Shown here one piece after another: positions 45,975 to 56,929 of a DNA stretch of 64,000 nucleotides; the first letter of the stretch is position 1, and each line of letters starts with the position of its first letter. The position numbers and the translations under genes were made by a program. The stretch comes from Gigaspora margarita (lineage: Eukaryota > Glomeromycota > Glomeromycetes > Diversisporales > Gigasporaceae). The stretch spans positions 11,639-75,638 of the forward strand of contig WTPW01000565.1 of assembly GCA_009809945.1 (NCBI GenBank), written 5' to 3'. A model generated the notes under the pieces. That model had not been told where the DNA came from, ran no database searches, and was given only the letters and a program-made list of their open reading frames with translations.

Positions 45975-46862
45975 CAATCTTAAATTAAGAGATAAATTAT
46001 CTTGGATTGATTATAATAAGTCTGAAATATCGTAGAAGTTGGGAAAAGGATTCTAACTATATATAGAGCAACTTGGCCTGAGAACTAATGCTAAATGGAA
46101 AGATGTGTACTTAAAGTAATTTATGATTCGAACAAAAATCCTTCGTTTTTGAACTTTTTGGAGTGTCGAGAATCAATTGTGGTGATTACATCATTGTTAT
46201 GCAGATTGCGACAAAAGGTTCATTACGAAAAATCTTGTACAAGTATCACATTTGGAATGGAAAGATATATTGAATATTTTGTATTATATAGCTTTGGATA
46301 TTGAGTCGATACATTCACAAGAATTCATTCACAGAGATTTACACAGCAGAAATATTTTGCAACGTGATTTACAACACGCATATATCACTGATCTTGGGTT
46401 GTCTAAAAAGAAAAGGAAGGAAAAATTTGTGGAATTATACTATATATTGCACCTGAAGTTTGGTGGGTCAACTGTATACTAAGCAACCAAAATTTCGACC
46501 GGACAAAGAGAATTTGATGGAATTTCGTTTGATAAATATCTTGTATCAAGAATTATCAGTATATCAAGACCTAAGTGTTTAGAGCGAGATTGTTATATTA
46601 AATTAGCTATGAAATTTATGGATAAAGATTTTAATAAACGACCTACTGCAACAGAAATTATAGAAATAATTACTCATTGGTTGGATGAAATAGATCAGGA
46701 AATGATAATGAAATCTAAAAACAAATTTTAAAATTAAACTAGAACCGATTAAACAAATACATTCTCAAGAAATGTATATTAGCAAGTTAAATGATACGAA
46801 AAAATTTTCAGAATATTTTAGTAAACCAATTAGTATTGTAGAAATCTCCAATAAATTCTAAA
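45975..46862 (+). pseudogene. tyrosine-kinase-like protein kinase, decayed
   Basis: Starts with a sequence typical of kinase genes of mycorrhizal fungi (KLRDKLSWIDYNKS), a damaged Gly-rich loop (KLGKGF between stops) and a VYLK lysine motif. Then come hinge-like QIATKGSLRKILYK (46193 area, shifted frame), the catalytic loop EFIHRDLHSRNIL (46321-46360), ITDLGLSK (DLG in place of DFG), PYIAPEVW (46440 area), and the C-lobe with FMDKDFNKRPTATEI (46618-46665). A charged tail (KPISIVEISNKF) ends at TAA about 46860. At least three stops and several frameshifts separate these parts, so it is not functional. Same strand as the Sel1 gene. Confidence 0.8.
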
Positions 46863-47048
46863 CTTATATTTAAATTAAATTATATGTTTTTGTATCATAG
46901 ACTTAGAAATAGGGATTGGGACCACCTAAAATTTTTCTTAATCATTTAATCGTTTAACCGTTTAACTATCTAATTTGGCTGGCATAAAATAACTCTGGCC
47001 CGTGACCAACATAATTCTGCCCAGAACTATAGAGCACTTTTTAAATGG

Positions 47049-47548
47049 TGTTACTATCAGTTAGGAAATATTAGACCTGCCGGTTAAAGCTACTCGGATA
47101 GTAAATGAAATAAATGTTGGATTTGAAATCATGTCACACTTTATAGGTGACACTGGTTATCGAGATGAAACTCAAGATTCTGATGATTATCAAATATTCA
47201 TGGTAAATGCACATTAAGACAAGCCATGTACTAGTGGGGGACGATTTGTGAGAAATCTCTTTTATTGGAAGAAGGGTTCAAAGAGCATATATCTTCTACT
47301 CTAACATCAGGGGGAACTAGCATTTATATACATGTGCAGGTATCACTGAAGAAACATCATATGATCTATCACCACCCAAACATTAACCCATCGAGGTTAA
47401 GGTAATTATAATATAATCGGATAAATGACTAAATATAGTAATTAATATATAGTATAACAACTATATTAGGAAACCTATAGATTCAGACTTAACACTTCCT
47501 AAAAAGTCTAAACCTGATTTACAATAAGGTTACAAATTAAGCGTAATG
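47049..47548 (+). repeat. LTR-like repeat, copy 1
   Basis: About 500 bp beginning TGTTACTATCAG and ending near AATTAAGCGTAAT (TAACA in other copies). Contains a TATA-like CATTTATATACATGTG. Inverted relative to copies 2 and 3. Confidence 0.55.
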
Positions 47549-47598
47549 ATGGTTAAACAGTTCCAATCAGTGTATAAAATAGCATGATAAAAATCTAG

Positions 47599-48411
47599 TG
47601 TTATGCTTAATTCGTGTAAATTGGGTCTAGACTTTTTAGGAAGTGTTAAGTCTAAATCTATAGGTTTCCTAATATGGTTATCATACTATATATTAATTAC
47701 TTTATTTAGGGGACGTCTAAAGTGGAAGCAACTCATATTTAATAATTTTTCAATTAACTTTAGGGTTAGGGTCATCCTATATTATAGTTAGATTAGGTTT
47801 TAGGTAGATATATATAAGCAAAATTGCCTTTCTGACATTTTTGATTAACACATCAAGGTAGGTTAGACTGCCTTTTTTGTATTTTTCAGGTTTTTGCTTT
47901 TATTTATTGTTTTGCTTCGCTGGTGATTATCAAAATCTATAATTTGATTGGCTATTGATCACATGATTTGCCTCCACTTTAAACGACCCCTATATTTAGT
48001 CATTTATTCGATTATATTATAATTATTTTAACCTTAATGAGTTAATATTCGGGTGGTGATAGTTTTGTTGGAGGACAATGTCATTGAGAAAGATTATACA
48101 ATGTTTCTTTAGTGATACCTACACATATATATAAATGCTAGTTCCTCCTGATGTTAGAATAGAAGATGTATGCTCTTTGAACCCTTCTTCTAATAAAAGA
48201 GATTTCTTACAAATTGTCTCCCACTAGTAAATAGCTTGTCTTAATATACATTTACCATGAATATATGATAATTATCAGAATCTTGAGTTTCATCTCAATA
48301 ACCAGTATTGCCTGTAAAGTGTGACCATGATTTCAAATCCAACATTTATTTTCAGTTACTATCCAAGTAGCTTTAACCGGCGGGTCTGATATCTTCCAAC
48401 TAATAGTAACA
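47599..48411 (-). repeat. LTR-like repeat, copy 2, with a MITE inserted
   Basis: On the minus strand starts TGTTACTATTAGTTGG and ends GAATTAAGCATAACA, giving TG..CA termini. Interrupted at 47709-47990 by a MITE; about 520 bp without it. Shares the ACATTTATTTTCAGTTACTATCC area with copy 3. Confidence 0.6.
47709..47990. repeat. hAT-like MITE (GGGGACGTCTAAAG family) with matching empty site
   Basis: Ends GGGGACGTCTAAAGTGGA and TCCACTTTAAACGACCCC, flanked by TTTATTTA (47701-47708) and TATATTTA (47991-47998). The same LTR-like sequence at 48985-49000 reads TTACTATATTTAGTTATTT without the element, the uninterrupted site. A relative lies at 63156-63387. Confidence 0.85.
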
Positions 48412-48880
48412 AATGGTACCAATTGTATAGACAAGCAGCGTATTTCAGATTTCGTATCTACAAATCATCAAACTAAACATAATATGAAATTTGACAACCA
48501 ATAATAGAGTACTGAATTTCAAATTTTTTTTTAATTTTTGTTGAATAGGTCATTTGCTGATTCATGGGCCTGTAAGTCACAAAAATAGCCTGGTACTGGC
48601 TGGAATAAGTACACTGCAGGAGAAGAAGAGCAATAAAACTTTTTTTTGTTTAGGTGAACCTGCCTGTAAGTCATACACATCTATGCAAATATTGGATTTT
48701 CTTTTTTTTTTTGAAATTCTGTATTTTTTCTTGTTTTTGTAATTTTATAATTTCGTGTTAATCAAAGCTGGAAACATACCCTTTGAATACTAGGCTAGGA
48801 GAATTCTATTGCATACTCTTCCTAGTTCAAAAATTTTGGTTTGTAGTTTCACAGGAGCTCAACTTTTAAGAAGAGAAGTA

Positions 48881-49396
48881 TATTATGCTTAATTCGTAAC
48901 CTTAGTGTTGTAAATCAGGTCTAGACTTTTAGAAAGTGTTAAGTCTGAATCTATAGGTTTCCTAATATGGTTGTCATACTATATATTAATTACTATATTT
49001 AGTTATTTATCTGATTATATCATAATTACCTTAACCTTGACGGGTTAATGTTTGGGTAGGGATAGTTTTGTTGGAGAACAATGTCATTAAGAAAGATCAT
49101 ACAATATTTCTTCAGTAATACCTACACATGTATATAAATGCTAGTTCCCTCTAATATTAGAGTAGAAGATGTATACCCTTTGAACCCTTCTCCTAATCAA
49201 AGAAATTTCTCACAAATCATCTTGTCTTAATGTGCATTTACCATGAATATATGATAATCGTCAGAATCTTAAGTTTCATCTCAATATCCAGTGTCATCTA
49301 TAAAGTGTGACCATGATTTCAAATCCAATATTTATTTTCGGTTACTATCCAAGTAGCTTTAATTAGCGGGTCTGATATCTCCCACTAATAGTAACT
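48881..49396 (-). repeat. LTR-like repeat, copy 3
   Basis: 516 bp, minus strand, aligned with copies 1 and 2 over its whole length, including the uninterrupted target of the MITE at 47709. The 469 bp between copies 2 and 3 show no primer-binding site or polypurine tract that I can confirm, so a complete small LTR element is not proven. Confidence 0.55.
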
Positions 49397-49826
49397 CTGG
49401 ATCTACCATTTTTTATATTGCATATACTGGTATTTAAAATTGGGCCAGTGCAACAAACAGTGCATGATCCAGACATTTTTGAAGTAACCGGTGCATGCAT
49501 CTATGTGCTCCAATGATCTGATGATTATTTTCTACTAATGCAGGTTTTTTTTTGAACTAGTATTTTTTTATATAACAGGTGCATGTACCAGTAAATTAAA
49601 ATTTTTATTTTAAACACTAGTTCCAATCCCTACTTAGGAAAGTGCAACTATTGGTTTTTTCTTAGTCTATCAAAAATTTCTGTTCAATTATATTACAGAG
49701 ATAAATTATGATTCTTATTAGTTGTGTTTTACTTGGCAATATGAAACTTTAAATCATATATATATTATACTGAATCAAAAATTCAACAAATAATTACTTA
49801 TCTGTATTATTCCCATGATATAAATA

Positions 49827-51063
49827 GGGGATTACTTTTTATACCCCCAAATTTGCTATTCATACCCCTCAGCCTGGCATCCGACCCTTCCGACCTAGTC
49901 ATGTGTAACATAGTACAAACAGAGATCACGTGACTTTCAGGTACTTGCATTTTGACCAATGGCCAGGTTACACGAAATCCGGGTCACGTGACCCGGGTAC
50001 CAATAATAGCCAATCAAAATTTGAACCCGAAGTAGGTTCAAATTTAAACTACAAAATAAGTTACCCCGCGATCGACAATAGTTGCTACATAGTAAAGTCC
50101 AAATTCTACTATGTAAATCGTTTATTATCGCTTAGGTAAACTTATTTGGAAGATCAAAATACAAATATAGTAAAATTTTTAGCAAGATTGGAGAACATTT
50201 TATTATTTTACTTTTTAACTTTTACGTTCGACGAAAAAATAAAAATTTTTTAAAGAAATATATTCGACGAACGTAAAAATTAAAGGCTAAATAATAAAAA
50301 CTTCTCCAATTTGTATGAAAATTTGGTAGAATATGTATTTTGATCTTCTGAACATATTTATTTAAGCGCTTATGATCGATTTAAATAGTAAAATTTGGAC
50401 TTTATTATGTAGTAATTACTTGCGATCGCTAAAAACCTCTTTTTTAGAAAGAGGTTTTTTTAGCGATAGCAAGTAGTTGCTACATAGTAAAGTCCAAATT
50501 TAACTATTAAAATCGATCATAAGCGCTTAAGTAAATATGTTTAGAAGATCAAAATGCACATTCTCTCAAATTTTCATACAAATTGGAGAACATTTTATTA
50601 TTGACTTTTTAACTTTTACTTTTATCGAATATATTTCTTTAAAAAGTTTTTATTTTTTCATGAACGTAAAAGTTAAAAAGTCAATAATAAAATGTTCTCC
50701 AATCTTGCTAAAAATTTTACTATATTTGTATTTTGATCTTCCAAATAAGTTTACATAAGCGATAATAAATGATTTACATAGTAGAATTTGGACTTTACTA
50801 TGTAGCAACTATTGTCAATCGCGGGGTAACTTATTTTGTAGTTTAAATTTGAACCTACTTCGGGTTCAAATTTTGATTGGCTATTATTGGTACCCGGGTC
50901 ACGTGACCCGGATTTCGTGTAACCTGACCATTGGCCAAAATGCAAGAACCTTAAAGTCATATGATCTCTGTTTGTACTATGTTACACATGACTAGGTCGG
51001 AAGGGTCGGATGCCGGGCTAGGGGGTATGAATAGCAAATTTGGGGGTATAAAAAGTAATCCCC
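49827..51063. repeat. 1.24-kb palindromic hAT-like element
   Basis: The two halves are reverse complements over about 600 bp each with few changes. Ends GGGGATTACTTTTTATACC and GGTATAAAAAGTAATCCCC. Flanks TATAAATA (49819-49826) and CATAAATA (51064-51071) match at seven of eight. The centre (about 50430-50475) has a further AGCGAT..ATCGCT hairpin. The mirror-image 69-codon frames at 49930-50139 (+) and 50751-50960 (-) result from the palindrome. Several CpGs persist, including GGGTCACGTGACCC. Confidence 0.85.
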
Positions 51064-51346
51064 CATAAATAACATACTAAAATAGAAGTCAATAGTAGCT
51101 GGGTAGCGTAGTTAGTCATGTTATGCTTGTTTTTAGCATAATGCTAAAAGTTTGGCATCATACTAAGATTCTAATGTAATGCTTAATTTTTTAGCATATT
51201 GTTGGAAATTAAGTGTAAAGTTCTAAAAATTTTAAATGTATATAAACACCTAAAATTGAATAAAGTCAAATCAGAAGTTCCATACCAACCTTCAATTATA
51301 AAGCATAAAAAGTATTATACTTATCTCTGATTTTGTTCTGAATTTA

Positions 51347-52097
51347 TATTATTTGTAGCTGATTAAGCAAGCCACTTAGCCAGCAGCTTAGCCACTTAGC
51401 CGGCTAATAGTTTGCCTAATAGCTAATAATACAATTACTAAATTTATATTGTGTAACTAACATATGAGCTTTCTTAATTATACAAGATTTCTGAATGTTT
51501 TCAATTATCTTATTTAGAAATATGAATTAAGTTCCAGGTTTATTCGTGATGGATCAATTACTAGATTAGTTCAAAACATAACAAAGCAATAAATTATAAT
51601 TAATTATTGATTTATTTAAGTACAGAAGAAGTATATATATATCAAGATGATTCTAATAAATATAATTGATAATATAACTTATAATTAGTGTTCAAATTAG
51701 CTAATTAGCCAACTGATAGTTTCATTAATCAGCAAACTATTAATCTATCTATATTGAGTGCCTTTATGTTAAGAAAATACCAGGCTAAAGTGCTCTTTCA
51801 ACCTTATAATTTTTGTCTAGATTCAGTAAATTATAATTGTATTATACAACAAACAGAAGAATACAAATAAAACAAACGTTTACTATAACAACTAACTTCC
51901 AATACCTAATTAAAACTTTCCAGTATAAATTTTGATTGCAGAAACCAACTTTTAATGTTAAGTATATAGAAAATTTTTAACATACTATATACTCATATTT
52001 TTGGATTGGCAATATACTATCAGCTAAGCTGCTAAGCTATTAAAAATTTAATGCCTTAGCCTAGCTATAAAAATTTAATCAACTTGAAATACTAAAT
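51347..52097. repeat. dispersed repeat, second copy inverted at 57.64-58.77 kb
   Basis: Begins near TAGCTGATTAAGCAAGCC and ends ATAAAAATTTAATCAAC.TTGAAATACTA. Matches 58766-57650 in reverse orientation along its length, except that the other copy carries a 396-bp MITE. End sequences resemble each other inverted (TTTCAAGCTGATTAA), suggesting an old hAT-like element with many CTTAGC words, like the MITE at 35227. No clear target duplication. Confidence 0.5.
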
Positions 52098-52124
52098 GAA
52101 TAGTTATGATTTATTAGTAAAATT

Positions 52125-52320
52125 TTTATGATCTTGGGGTAAAATTGATCAATTTTGATCTAGCTAACTATGATTCCAATGCACTCTGAAGTATTCCAAC
52201 CCAGAATTTGGGGATGCTCTTGTATGAGTTCTTGGAGCAATATTGGTCAATTCTGATCCAGCTGACTATGATTCCAATGCACTTTGACGTATCCCAACTA
52301 ATGATGCTAATGCAAATAAC
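52125..52320. repeat. decayed Mutator-like MITE fragments
   Basis: Two adjacent partial copies of the 254-bp family, both in the opposite orientation to 45254, recognisable by GATCAATTTTGATC, ATTCCAATGCACTCTGA and ACCCAGAATTTGGGGATG. Another fragment is at 53290-53330. CpG positions of the intact copies are mostly TG or CA here. Confidence 0.5.
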
Positions 52321-52577
52321 TTTGCGATGATGCAAGATTAGTCAAATGCAAGCCAGATTAAACCCTTGATAATAGTTGAAATTTCTAACTTATGATAAAT
52401 CTCCTGATACTAGAAACTTCTAATGCTTGACAAAATTCTGATACAACTTTACATTGAATCTAAACAGATAATTTTTTTATTACCAGTATTTTACTAGCAA
52501 CAGCAAGAATCATTCAAACATATAATTTTTGACCTATCATAATGTTTTTCTTCACAAACTGAAACTATACCCTCAAT

Positions 52578-52615
52578 TAGGGTTATGCAAAATGAAAAAT
52601 TAACTTTGCATGGCC
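52578..52615. repeat. stray end of a PIF/Harbinger-like MITE
   Basis: Only a terminal repeat (TTATGCAAAATGAAAA, then TTAACTTTGCATGGCC) followed by TAA. The other end was not found nearby. Confidence 0.5.
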
Positions 52616-52618
52616 TAA

Positions 52619-54035
52619 CTATATATTTTTTAGATGATGAACACATTCTAGTTAAAATTAAAATAGGTTATCTTAATAAAATTTTAAGTAATTTTACTTT
52701 ATTTAATTGTCCAAAATTGTCAAAATTGTCCAAATCATTGTCCAATGCTGTTCTGTAACAATACTGCCTCAATATTTTTAATTCATACTGAGGTTTTAAT
52801 TACTTGCTAGGTGTTTAATTCACTTACTGAGAGTTTATGCACTCTCTAAGAGTTATAACCATTATTGAGGGTTAAAATCATCCAACTATGTTATAAACAA
52901 TGCCAAAATAAGAAAAATAAAAAATGCATAATGATAAAATACTATGTCACTGCCAATTTATAGAACACCTATTGGATATATCCAGATGATTGTTGCATAA
53001 TCAACAATATTGAATCGATATATCAAAAAGATAGAAACTAGGTAGATATAATAAAGGCAAAAATTAAATTTACATGGACTAATTTATTCTAAAGTATTAA
53101 AATAATGAAAATAGTCTTATGCTGCATCAAAATTATCATAGGATTTGTTATTTATTATGTGTTTCACCATGTGGTATTGGTTTTGTCATGCGTCATAGGT
53201 TTCATCATTCGTCATTTCATCAATTTGAAGATACCAGATAAAATGATTTTGTTATGTGTCAATAATGCAAACTGTGTTATACATTAGGTATTGTTAATCC
53301 CAACCTAGAATTTTTGGAACTCCCTGTATAAGTTGTATGCAAATAGTATTGGATCAGCTCTAAAAAAGACTGGACAAGTCTGCGTCTGGATAATTTTTAG
53401 TCTCCGATTTTAGACCAGTTCAGACTGGTCTGAACCAATTAATTAAATGGAAAAATACAGACTATACAAGTATGAGCAAATGCATTAACTTATTTAATCA
53501 TGAACGAATTTAATTTATATAATAATTAGTGAAGATATAAATTTATTTAATAATTAGTAAAAATATTAATTTTATTTAATAATTAGTGAAGGTATTATCA
53601 CTAATTTATGTAATAATTAGCTAAGATATTAATTTATTGGATGGGTTTTATGTGACAACTGTGCTTTTTTATTTACTTATTGGCATAGGATTGTTACATC
53701 AAATACTCTGCAATGAGATAGTTGTCTAGAGCAAAGCGGAGGACTTTAATAAAGGAGTAATAGACCAGATTTTGTGTTATTATTTCTGGTGATATCATTT
53801 ATTTATTGCCCAATAAGAAACAATAAATCAACACAAATTAGTCTGAAAATAAACAGATAACAGATGTTTTTAGAACAGGCTATGGGGCTTCAATAAACAA
53901 TGCCATGCATTAATCTAGTTATTATATAGGTATATTAAATAACACATTACATACAAGGGTTCATATTTAAATCTGTGCTAAAGGCATAGAATATGAACCA
54001 ATGTGTAACTGGGTTATTCACTATATACCAATTAG
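52619..54035. other. AT-rich stretch without a gene
   Basis: Contains diverged hAT-like words near 53340-53440 (GACCAGTTCAGACTGGTC) resembling the element at 22561. The 60-codon frame at 53105 is Ile/Val-rich with no family signal. Confidence 0.3.
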
Positions 54036-54250
54036 TGTTTCAAGCTGATTAAATTTTTATGGCTAGGCTACAGTTGTTAGATGAAACCTAGAGGTTTCAG
54101 CATTGGCGAAAGGCAAAACCTAGTTTTGACTTTCAGCTAAAAAAAATGGTAAAACTGGCATAAGGTGGTGAAACTGGCAAAAGGTGGCAAACTATCACAA
54201 TGTAATGAACTAAAGAAAGGTAATAAAGTGGCAAAAGGCAGTGAAATTAC
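54036..54250. repeat. left arm of a long-distance inverted repeat
   Basis: TAGTGTTTCAAGCTGATTAA, then GGCTAGGCTACAGTTGTTAG and AGGCAAAACC words reappear inverted at 57440-57660 and, for the outermost part, at 58740-58766. A short repeat of form GGCAAAAGGTGG follows. The two arms may delimit a composite of about 4.7 kb, but flanking duplications are not evident. Confidence 0.45.
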
Positions 54251-54429
54251 TATAAAGTGCTATGTAATAGATCACTTTATAAGATCTACACTGTAAGCTT
54301 AAATTTGATTTATATACCTGGATTAAAGATAAGCAAGATAATTTACTTATTAGAATTACAATATGTGACAATTTACTAAAATATATATTTACAACTTAAT
54401 AACATACTAAGGAATAATTTGACTTTGCT

Positions 54430-55345
54430 CATTTCTAACCCAGTACAATTTATTTGCACAGAAAATCCAAAAAGAAAATCCAATTTAGTAAATAAATTAA
54501 GTGCGTGAGATAAAAGGTTAGGCTTAGAGCCTTAAGGTAGAGGCAGGACTCTGAACAATCTATATAATGTCATATTTGAAAAATTGCTAATGGAGGGCCA
54601 TTTTTTTAAAAAGGTTATATTTGAAAAGTAGATATTGGGTAAAAAGGTTATATTTGAAAACAGGTAATGGGCAAAATGAGTATATTTGAAAAATAGTAAC
54701 AGGGTAAGTTTTTTAAATATTATATTTGAAAAGTGGTAATGGAAATGGTAAGTGTTGGGACCAGTTTTTTTTTTTTAGAGAGTGTCAGTTTTGTTTTTTG
54801 TTTTTTTTTTTTAGAGAGCATCAGTTCTGTTTTTTTGTTTTTTTTTGTTTTTTTTTTTAAAGAGCGTTACATTAGTTCTGTTTTTTTTTGTTTTTCTTTT
54901 TTTTTTAGAGTGCATTAGTTCTGGTTTTTTTTTTTAGAGAGCATTAGTTCTGTTTTTTTTTTGTTTTTTTAGAGAGTGTTAGTTTGAAAAAATTTTTTGA
55001 AAGCTTACATTTTAAAAATTGGGAAGCAATACCTGAGGTTTCAAATGTAGCTAATATATACCAAAGTAGAACCGCTAACCAAAAAAATTTTTACTATGAT
55101 CCTCAAATATAACCTCTTATAGATTATTCAGGGTCCTGTAGAGGCTATAGGGTTAGATTGGTGCTTACTATATATAAAGCTTTACTCGTCATTTTTAATT
55201 AATGGCCAAGATCGATTTAAACATTAGTTTTTGTATATTTTTCATTTTTTTCTTCTTTTATGTGTGTTTAGATTCTATCTGAAATAGTCAAAAGATATAG
55301 TCTTTGATTAGCTATTTCCTATCCAGGAGTTTGTATTACATGCGC
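54430..55345 (-). repeat. second copy of the 10.86-11.41 kb repeat, interrupted
   Basis: 54430-54544 and 55138-55345 together match 10860-11360. The minus-strand coding-like frame is still visible (IQTPG, EIANQ, KEEK) but contains stops. Confidence 0.55.
54545..55137. repeat. hAT-like element (AGGACYCTGAA ends) with matching empty site
   Basis: Ends AGGACTCTGAACAATCTATA and (reverse complement) AGGACCCTGAATAATCTATA, perfect GTAGAGGC duplication (54537-54544, 55138-55145). The related repeat at 11000-11010 reads GTTAGAGGCTATAGG without the element. Inside, 54590-54740 repeats GGTTATATTTGAAAA.TGG about every 40 bp, and 54760-54985 repeats AGAGAGC.TCAGTTCTG plus long T runs. Confidence 0.85.
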
Positions 55346-55628
55346 AATAAAGTAAATGCGAGTACAATCATATTAAAGTTCAATGAATAGACCTCTATCT
55401 ATACCTTAGAAAATACCCAGTACAGTCATCCTTTATACTGTTCATTTTTACAAACTGCCTAAACATACTAACTAATGCATTCAAAAAAATCTAATTTCAG
55501 GGATTAATTTTGATTAGTGTGCCTAAATTGGTAACTTCAAGCAATGATAACATCAAGCGAAAATCAAATATTAACTCCAAGTACGATATATAAAATTAAA
55601 TTATAAATATTCATAAGAATCATTACTT

Positions 55629-55738
55629 TATAGTCATGAAATAACATGCAGAAGTGTTATTTCAAATATTGGCCAAATTAAGCTTAATTTGGACCTAAAT
55701 TTGAAATAATGCTCCTGCTTGTTATTTCATGACTATAC
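55629..55738. repeat. 110-bp foldback sequence
   Basis: Arms TATAGTCATGAAATAACA and TGTTATTTCATGACTATA with further pairing (AGAAGTGTTATTTCAAAT / ATTTGAAATAATGCTC) around an AAGCTT centre. Could be a short MITE; target duplication not clear. Confidence 0.6.
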
Positions 55739-55894
55739 CAGATATAGTACCTAATAAACTATTTATATCTAATACTACTAAAGCTTCTATATAATTTAAA
55801 TCTGATGCTAACAATTTGTTTGTTATGTAATTAGTTTTTTCACAACATATACATAATTTTACTTTTTATTTTTAACAATCTGAATTTTATTATA

Positions 55895-56235
55895 TAGGGT
55901 GTTCCAAATTAAAAGGGCCCATTTTTACATATAGTTTATTTTGCATTAATTAAGTTTAATCATTTGTTTTGATTTTTGGACTAATCTGGGATTAATCAAA
56001 TGTCATGATTTTGATTAGTTAAATGTAACAGGTGACTATCAGGTAATCTCATAATGTGTTTGCTCTATGCAACTTCATGTAATTTTTTTTTTACATTATC
56101 TTGATTTTTTATTATGCAAATTGACTTTCCTTTATAATTGAAAAATGTCAATTATATCAAAATTTATATGAATCTAATAAAAACTCATTTTTCAAAAAAT
56201 TGTAAAAATGTGTGCTTTTAACTTGGAACACCCCA
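55895..56235. repeat. Tc1/mariner-like MITE (GGGTGTTCC ends)
   Basis: Ends TAGGGTGTTCCAAATTAAAA and (reverse complement) TGGGGTGTTCCAAGTTAAAA, with TA on both sides. Both ends continue with CCCATTTTTACA or CACATTTTTACA. No coding frame. Confidence 0.65.
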
Positions 56236-56274
56236 TATTATTCTCATCAGATTTCATATTAAACACTCTTTTTA

Positions 56275-56925
56275 TTAGAGATTATAAAGATACATAATAG
56301 GAGTAGTACTCCACTTCATCACTTTCTCTTCTGCTATTACATACTGTGCTCATAACAACTCTATGTACACATGAATATATCATGTGACAATAATTGAGGA
56401 TTGAAAATGCTACGGTGTGGCGCATCTTTTTTTTTCTTTTCTAATAGCAATCCAAGCCCATGCTTATGGTGTAGCACATTAACAAGTTACATACATCAAT
56501 TTTTATAATAGCGAGTTTGAGCCCACACTATGGTGCAGCACATTCAACTTAGTTCACATGACATTAACATAAAATAGTGAGTTTGAGTCCATGCTATGGT
56601 GTGGCGCATTCAACTCATTATATAGAACAACATGACAACAGGCAGAGAGCTAGGTGCTAGGTGCAATGAATGAAAGAGGCAGGAGGGATGGGAGACAGAT
56701 TATAATTAGGCATCAAAAAGAACAAGTGACAAGACAAGTGAAGTAAGAAAGCACTGAGATTCACTATTTACTCCCACAAGTATCTTTATAATCTCTGTGT
56801 ATCTATAATCTCTATTATGCTATTACCTTTTTCATATAATCCTCAATTTCATATAGGCCACAAATCAAGTTATCCTCGCAATAATAACTCTAGCGTGACT
56901 ATCATCAATGCATAGGGCTATTTGA
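56275..56925 (-). repeat. isolated B-A terminal repeat of a YR retrotransposon
   Basis: Starts like 5270-5345 (GGAGTAGT.CTCCAC, then CATACT.GTGCT), repeats the phrase CCCA.GCTATGGTG..GCACATT three times (56455-56620) where the 5.4-kb copy has it once, then continues as an A repeat with AAGAAAGCACTGAGATTC to the TCTAGCGTGACT..CATAGGGCTAT hairpin (56882-56922). Many CpGs of the 5.6-kb copy read CA or TG here. Confidence 0.65.
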
Positions 56926-56929
56926 TCTA

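Larger units (their letters stand above)
46910..49632. mobile_element. hAT-like element (TAGGGATTGG ends) filled with LTR-like repeats
   Basis: Ends TAGGGATTGGGACCACC and (reverse complement) TAGGGATTGGAACTAG, flanked by CTTAGAAA (46902-46909) and CTTAGGAA (49633-49640), seven of eight matching. The left 140 bp match the MITE at 38287. It lies just past the end of the kinase pseudogene. No transposase frame. Confidence 0.65.

Noticed and set aside
49930..50139. A conserved 69-codon peptide occurring twice (also 50751-50960)
   Set aside because: The second copy is the mirror image produced by the palindrome; no family signal or independent conservation.
53105..53287. Hydrophobic 60-codon frame as a membrane peptide
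   Set aside because: An Ile/Val/Phe-rich frame is expected by chance in this AT-rich DNA; no neighbours or conserved copy support it.
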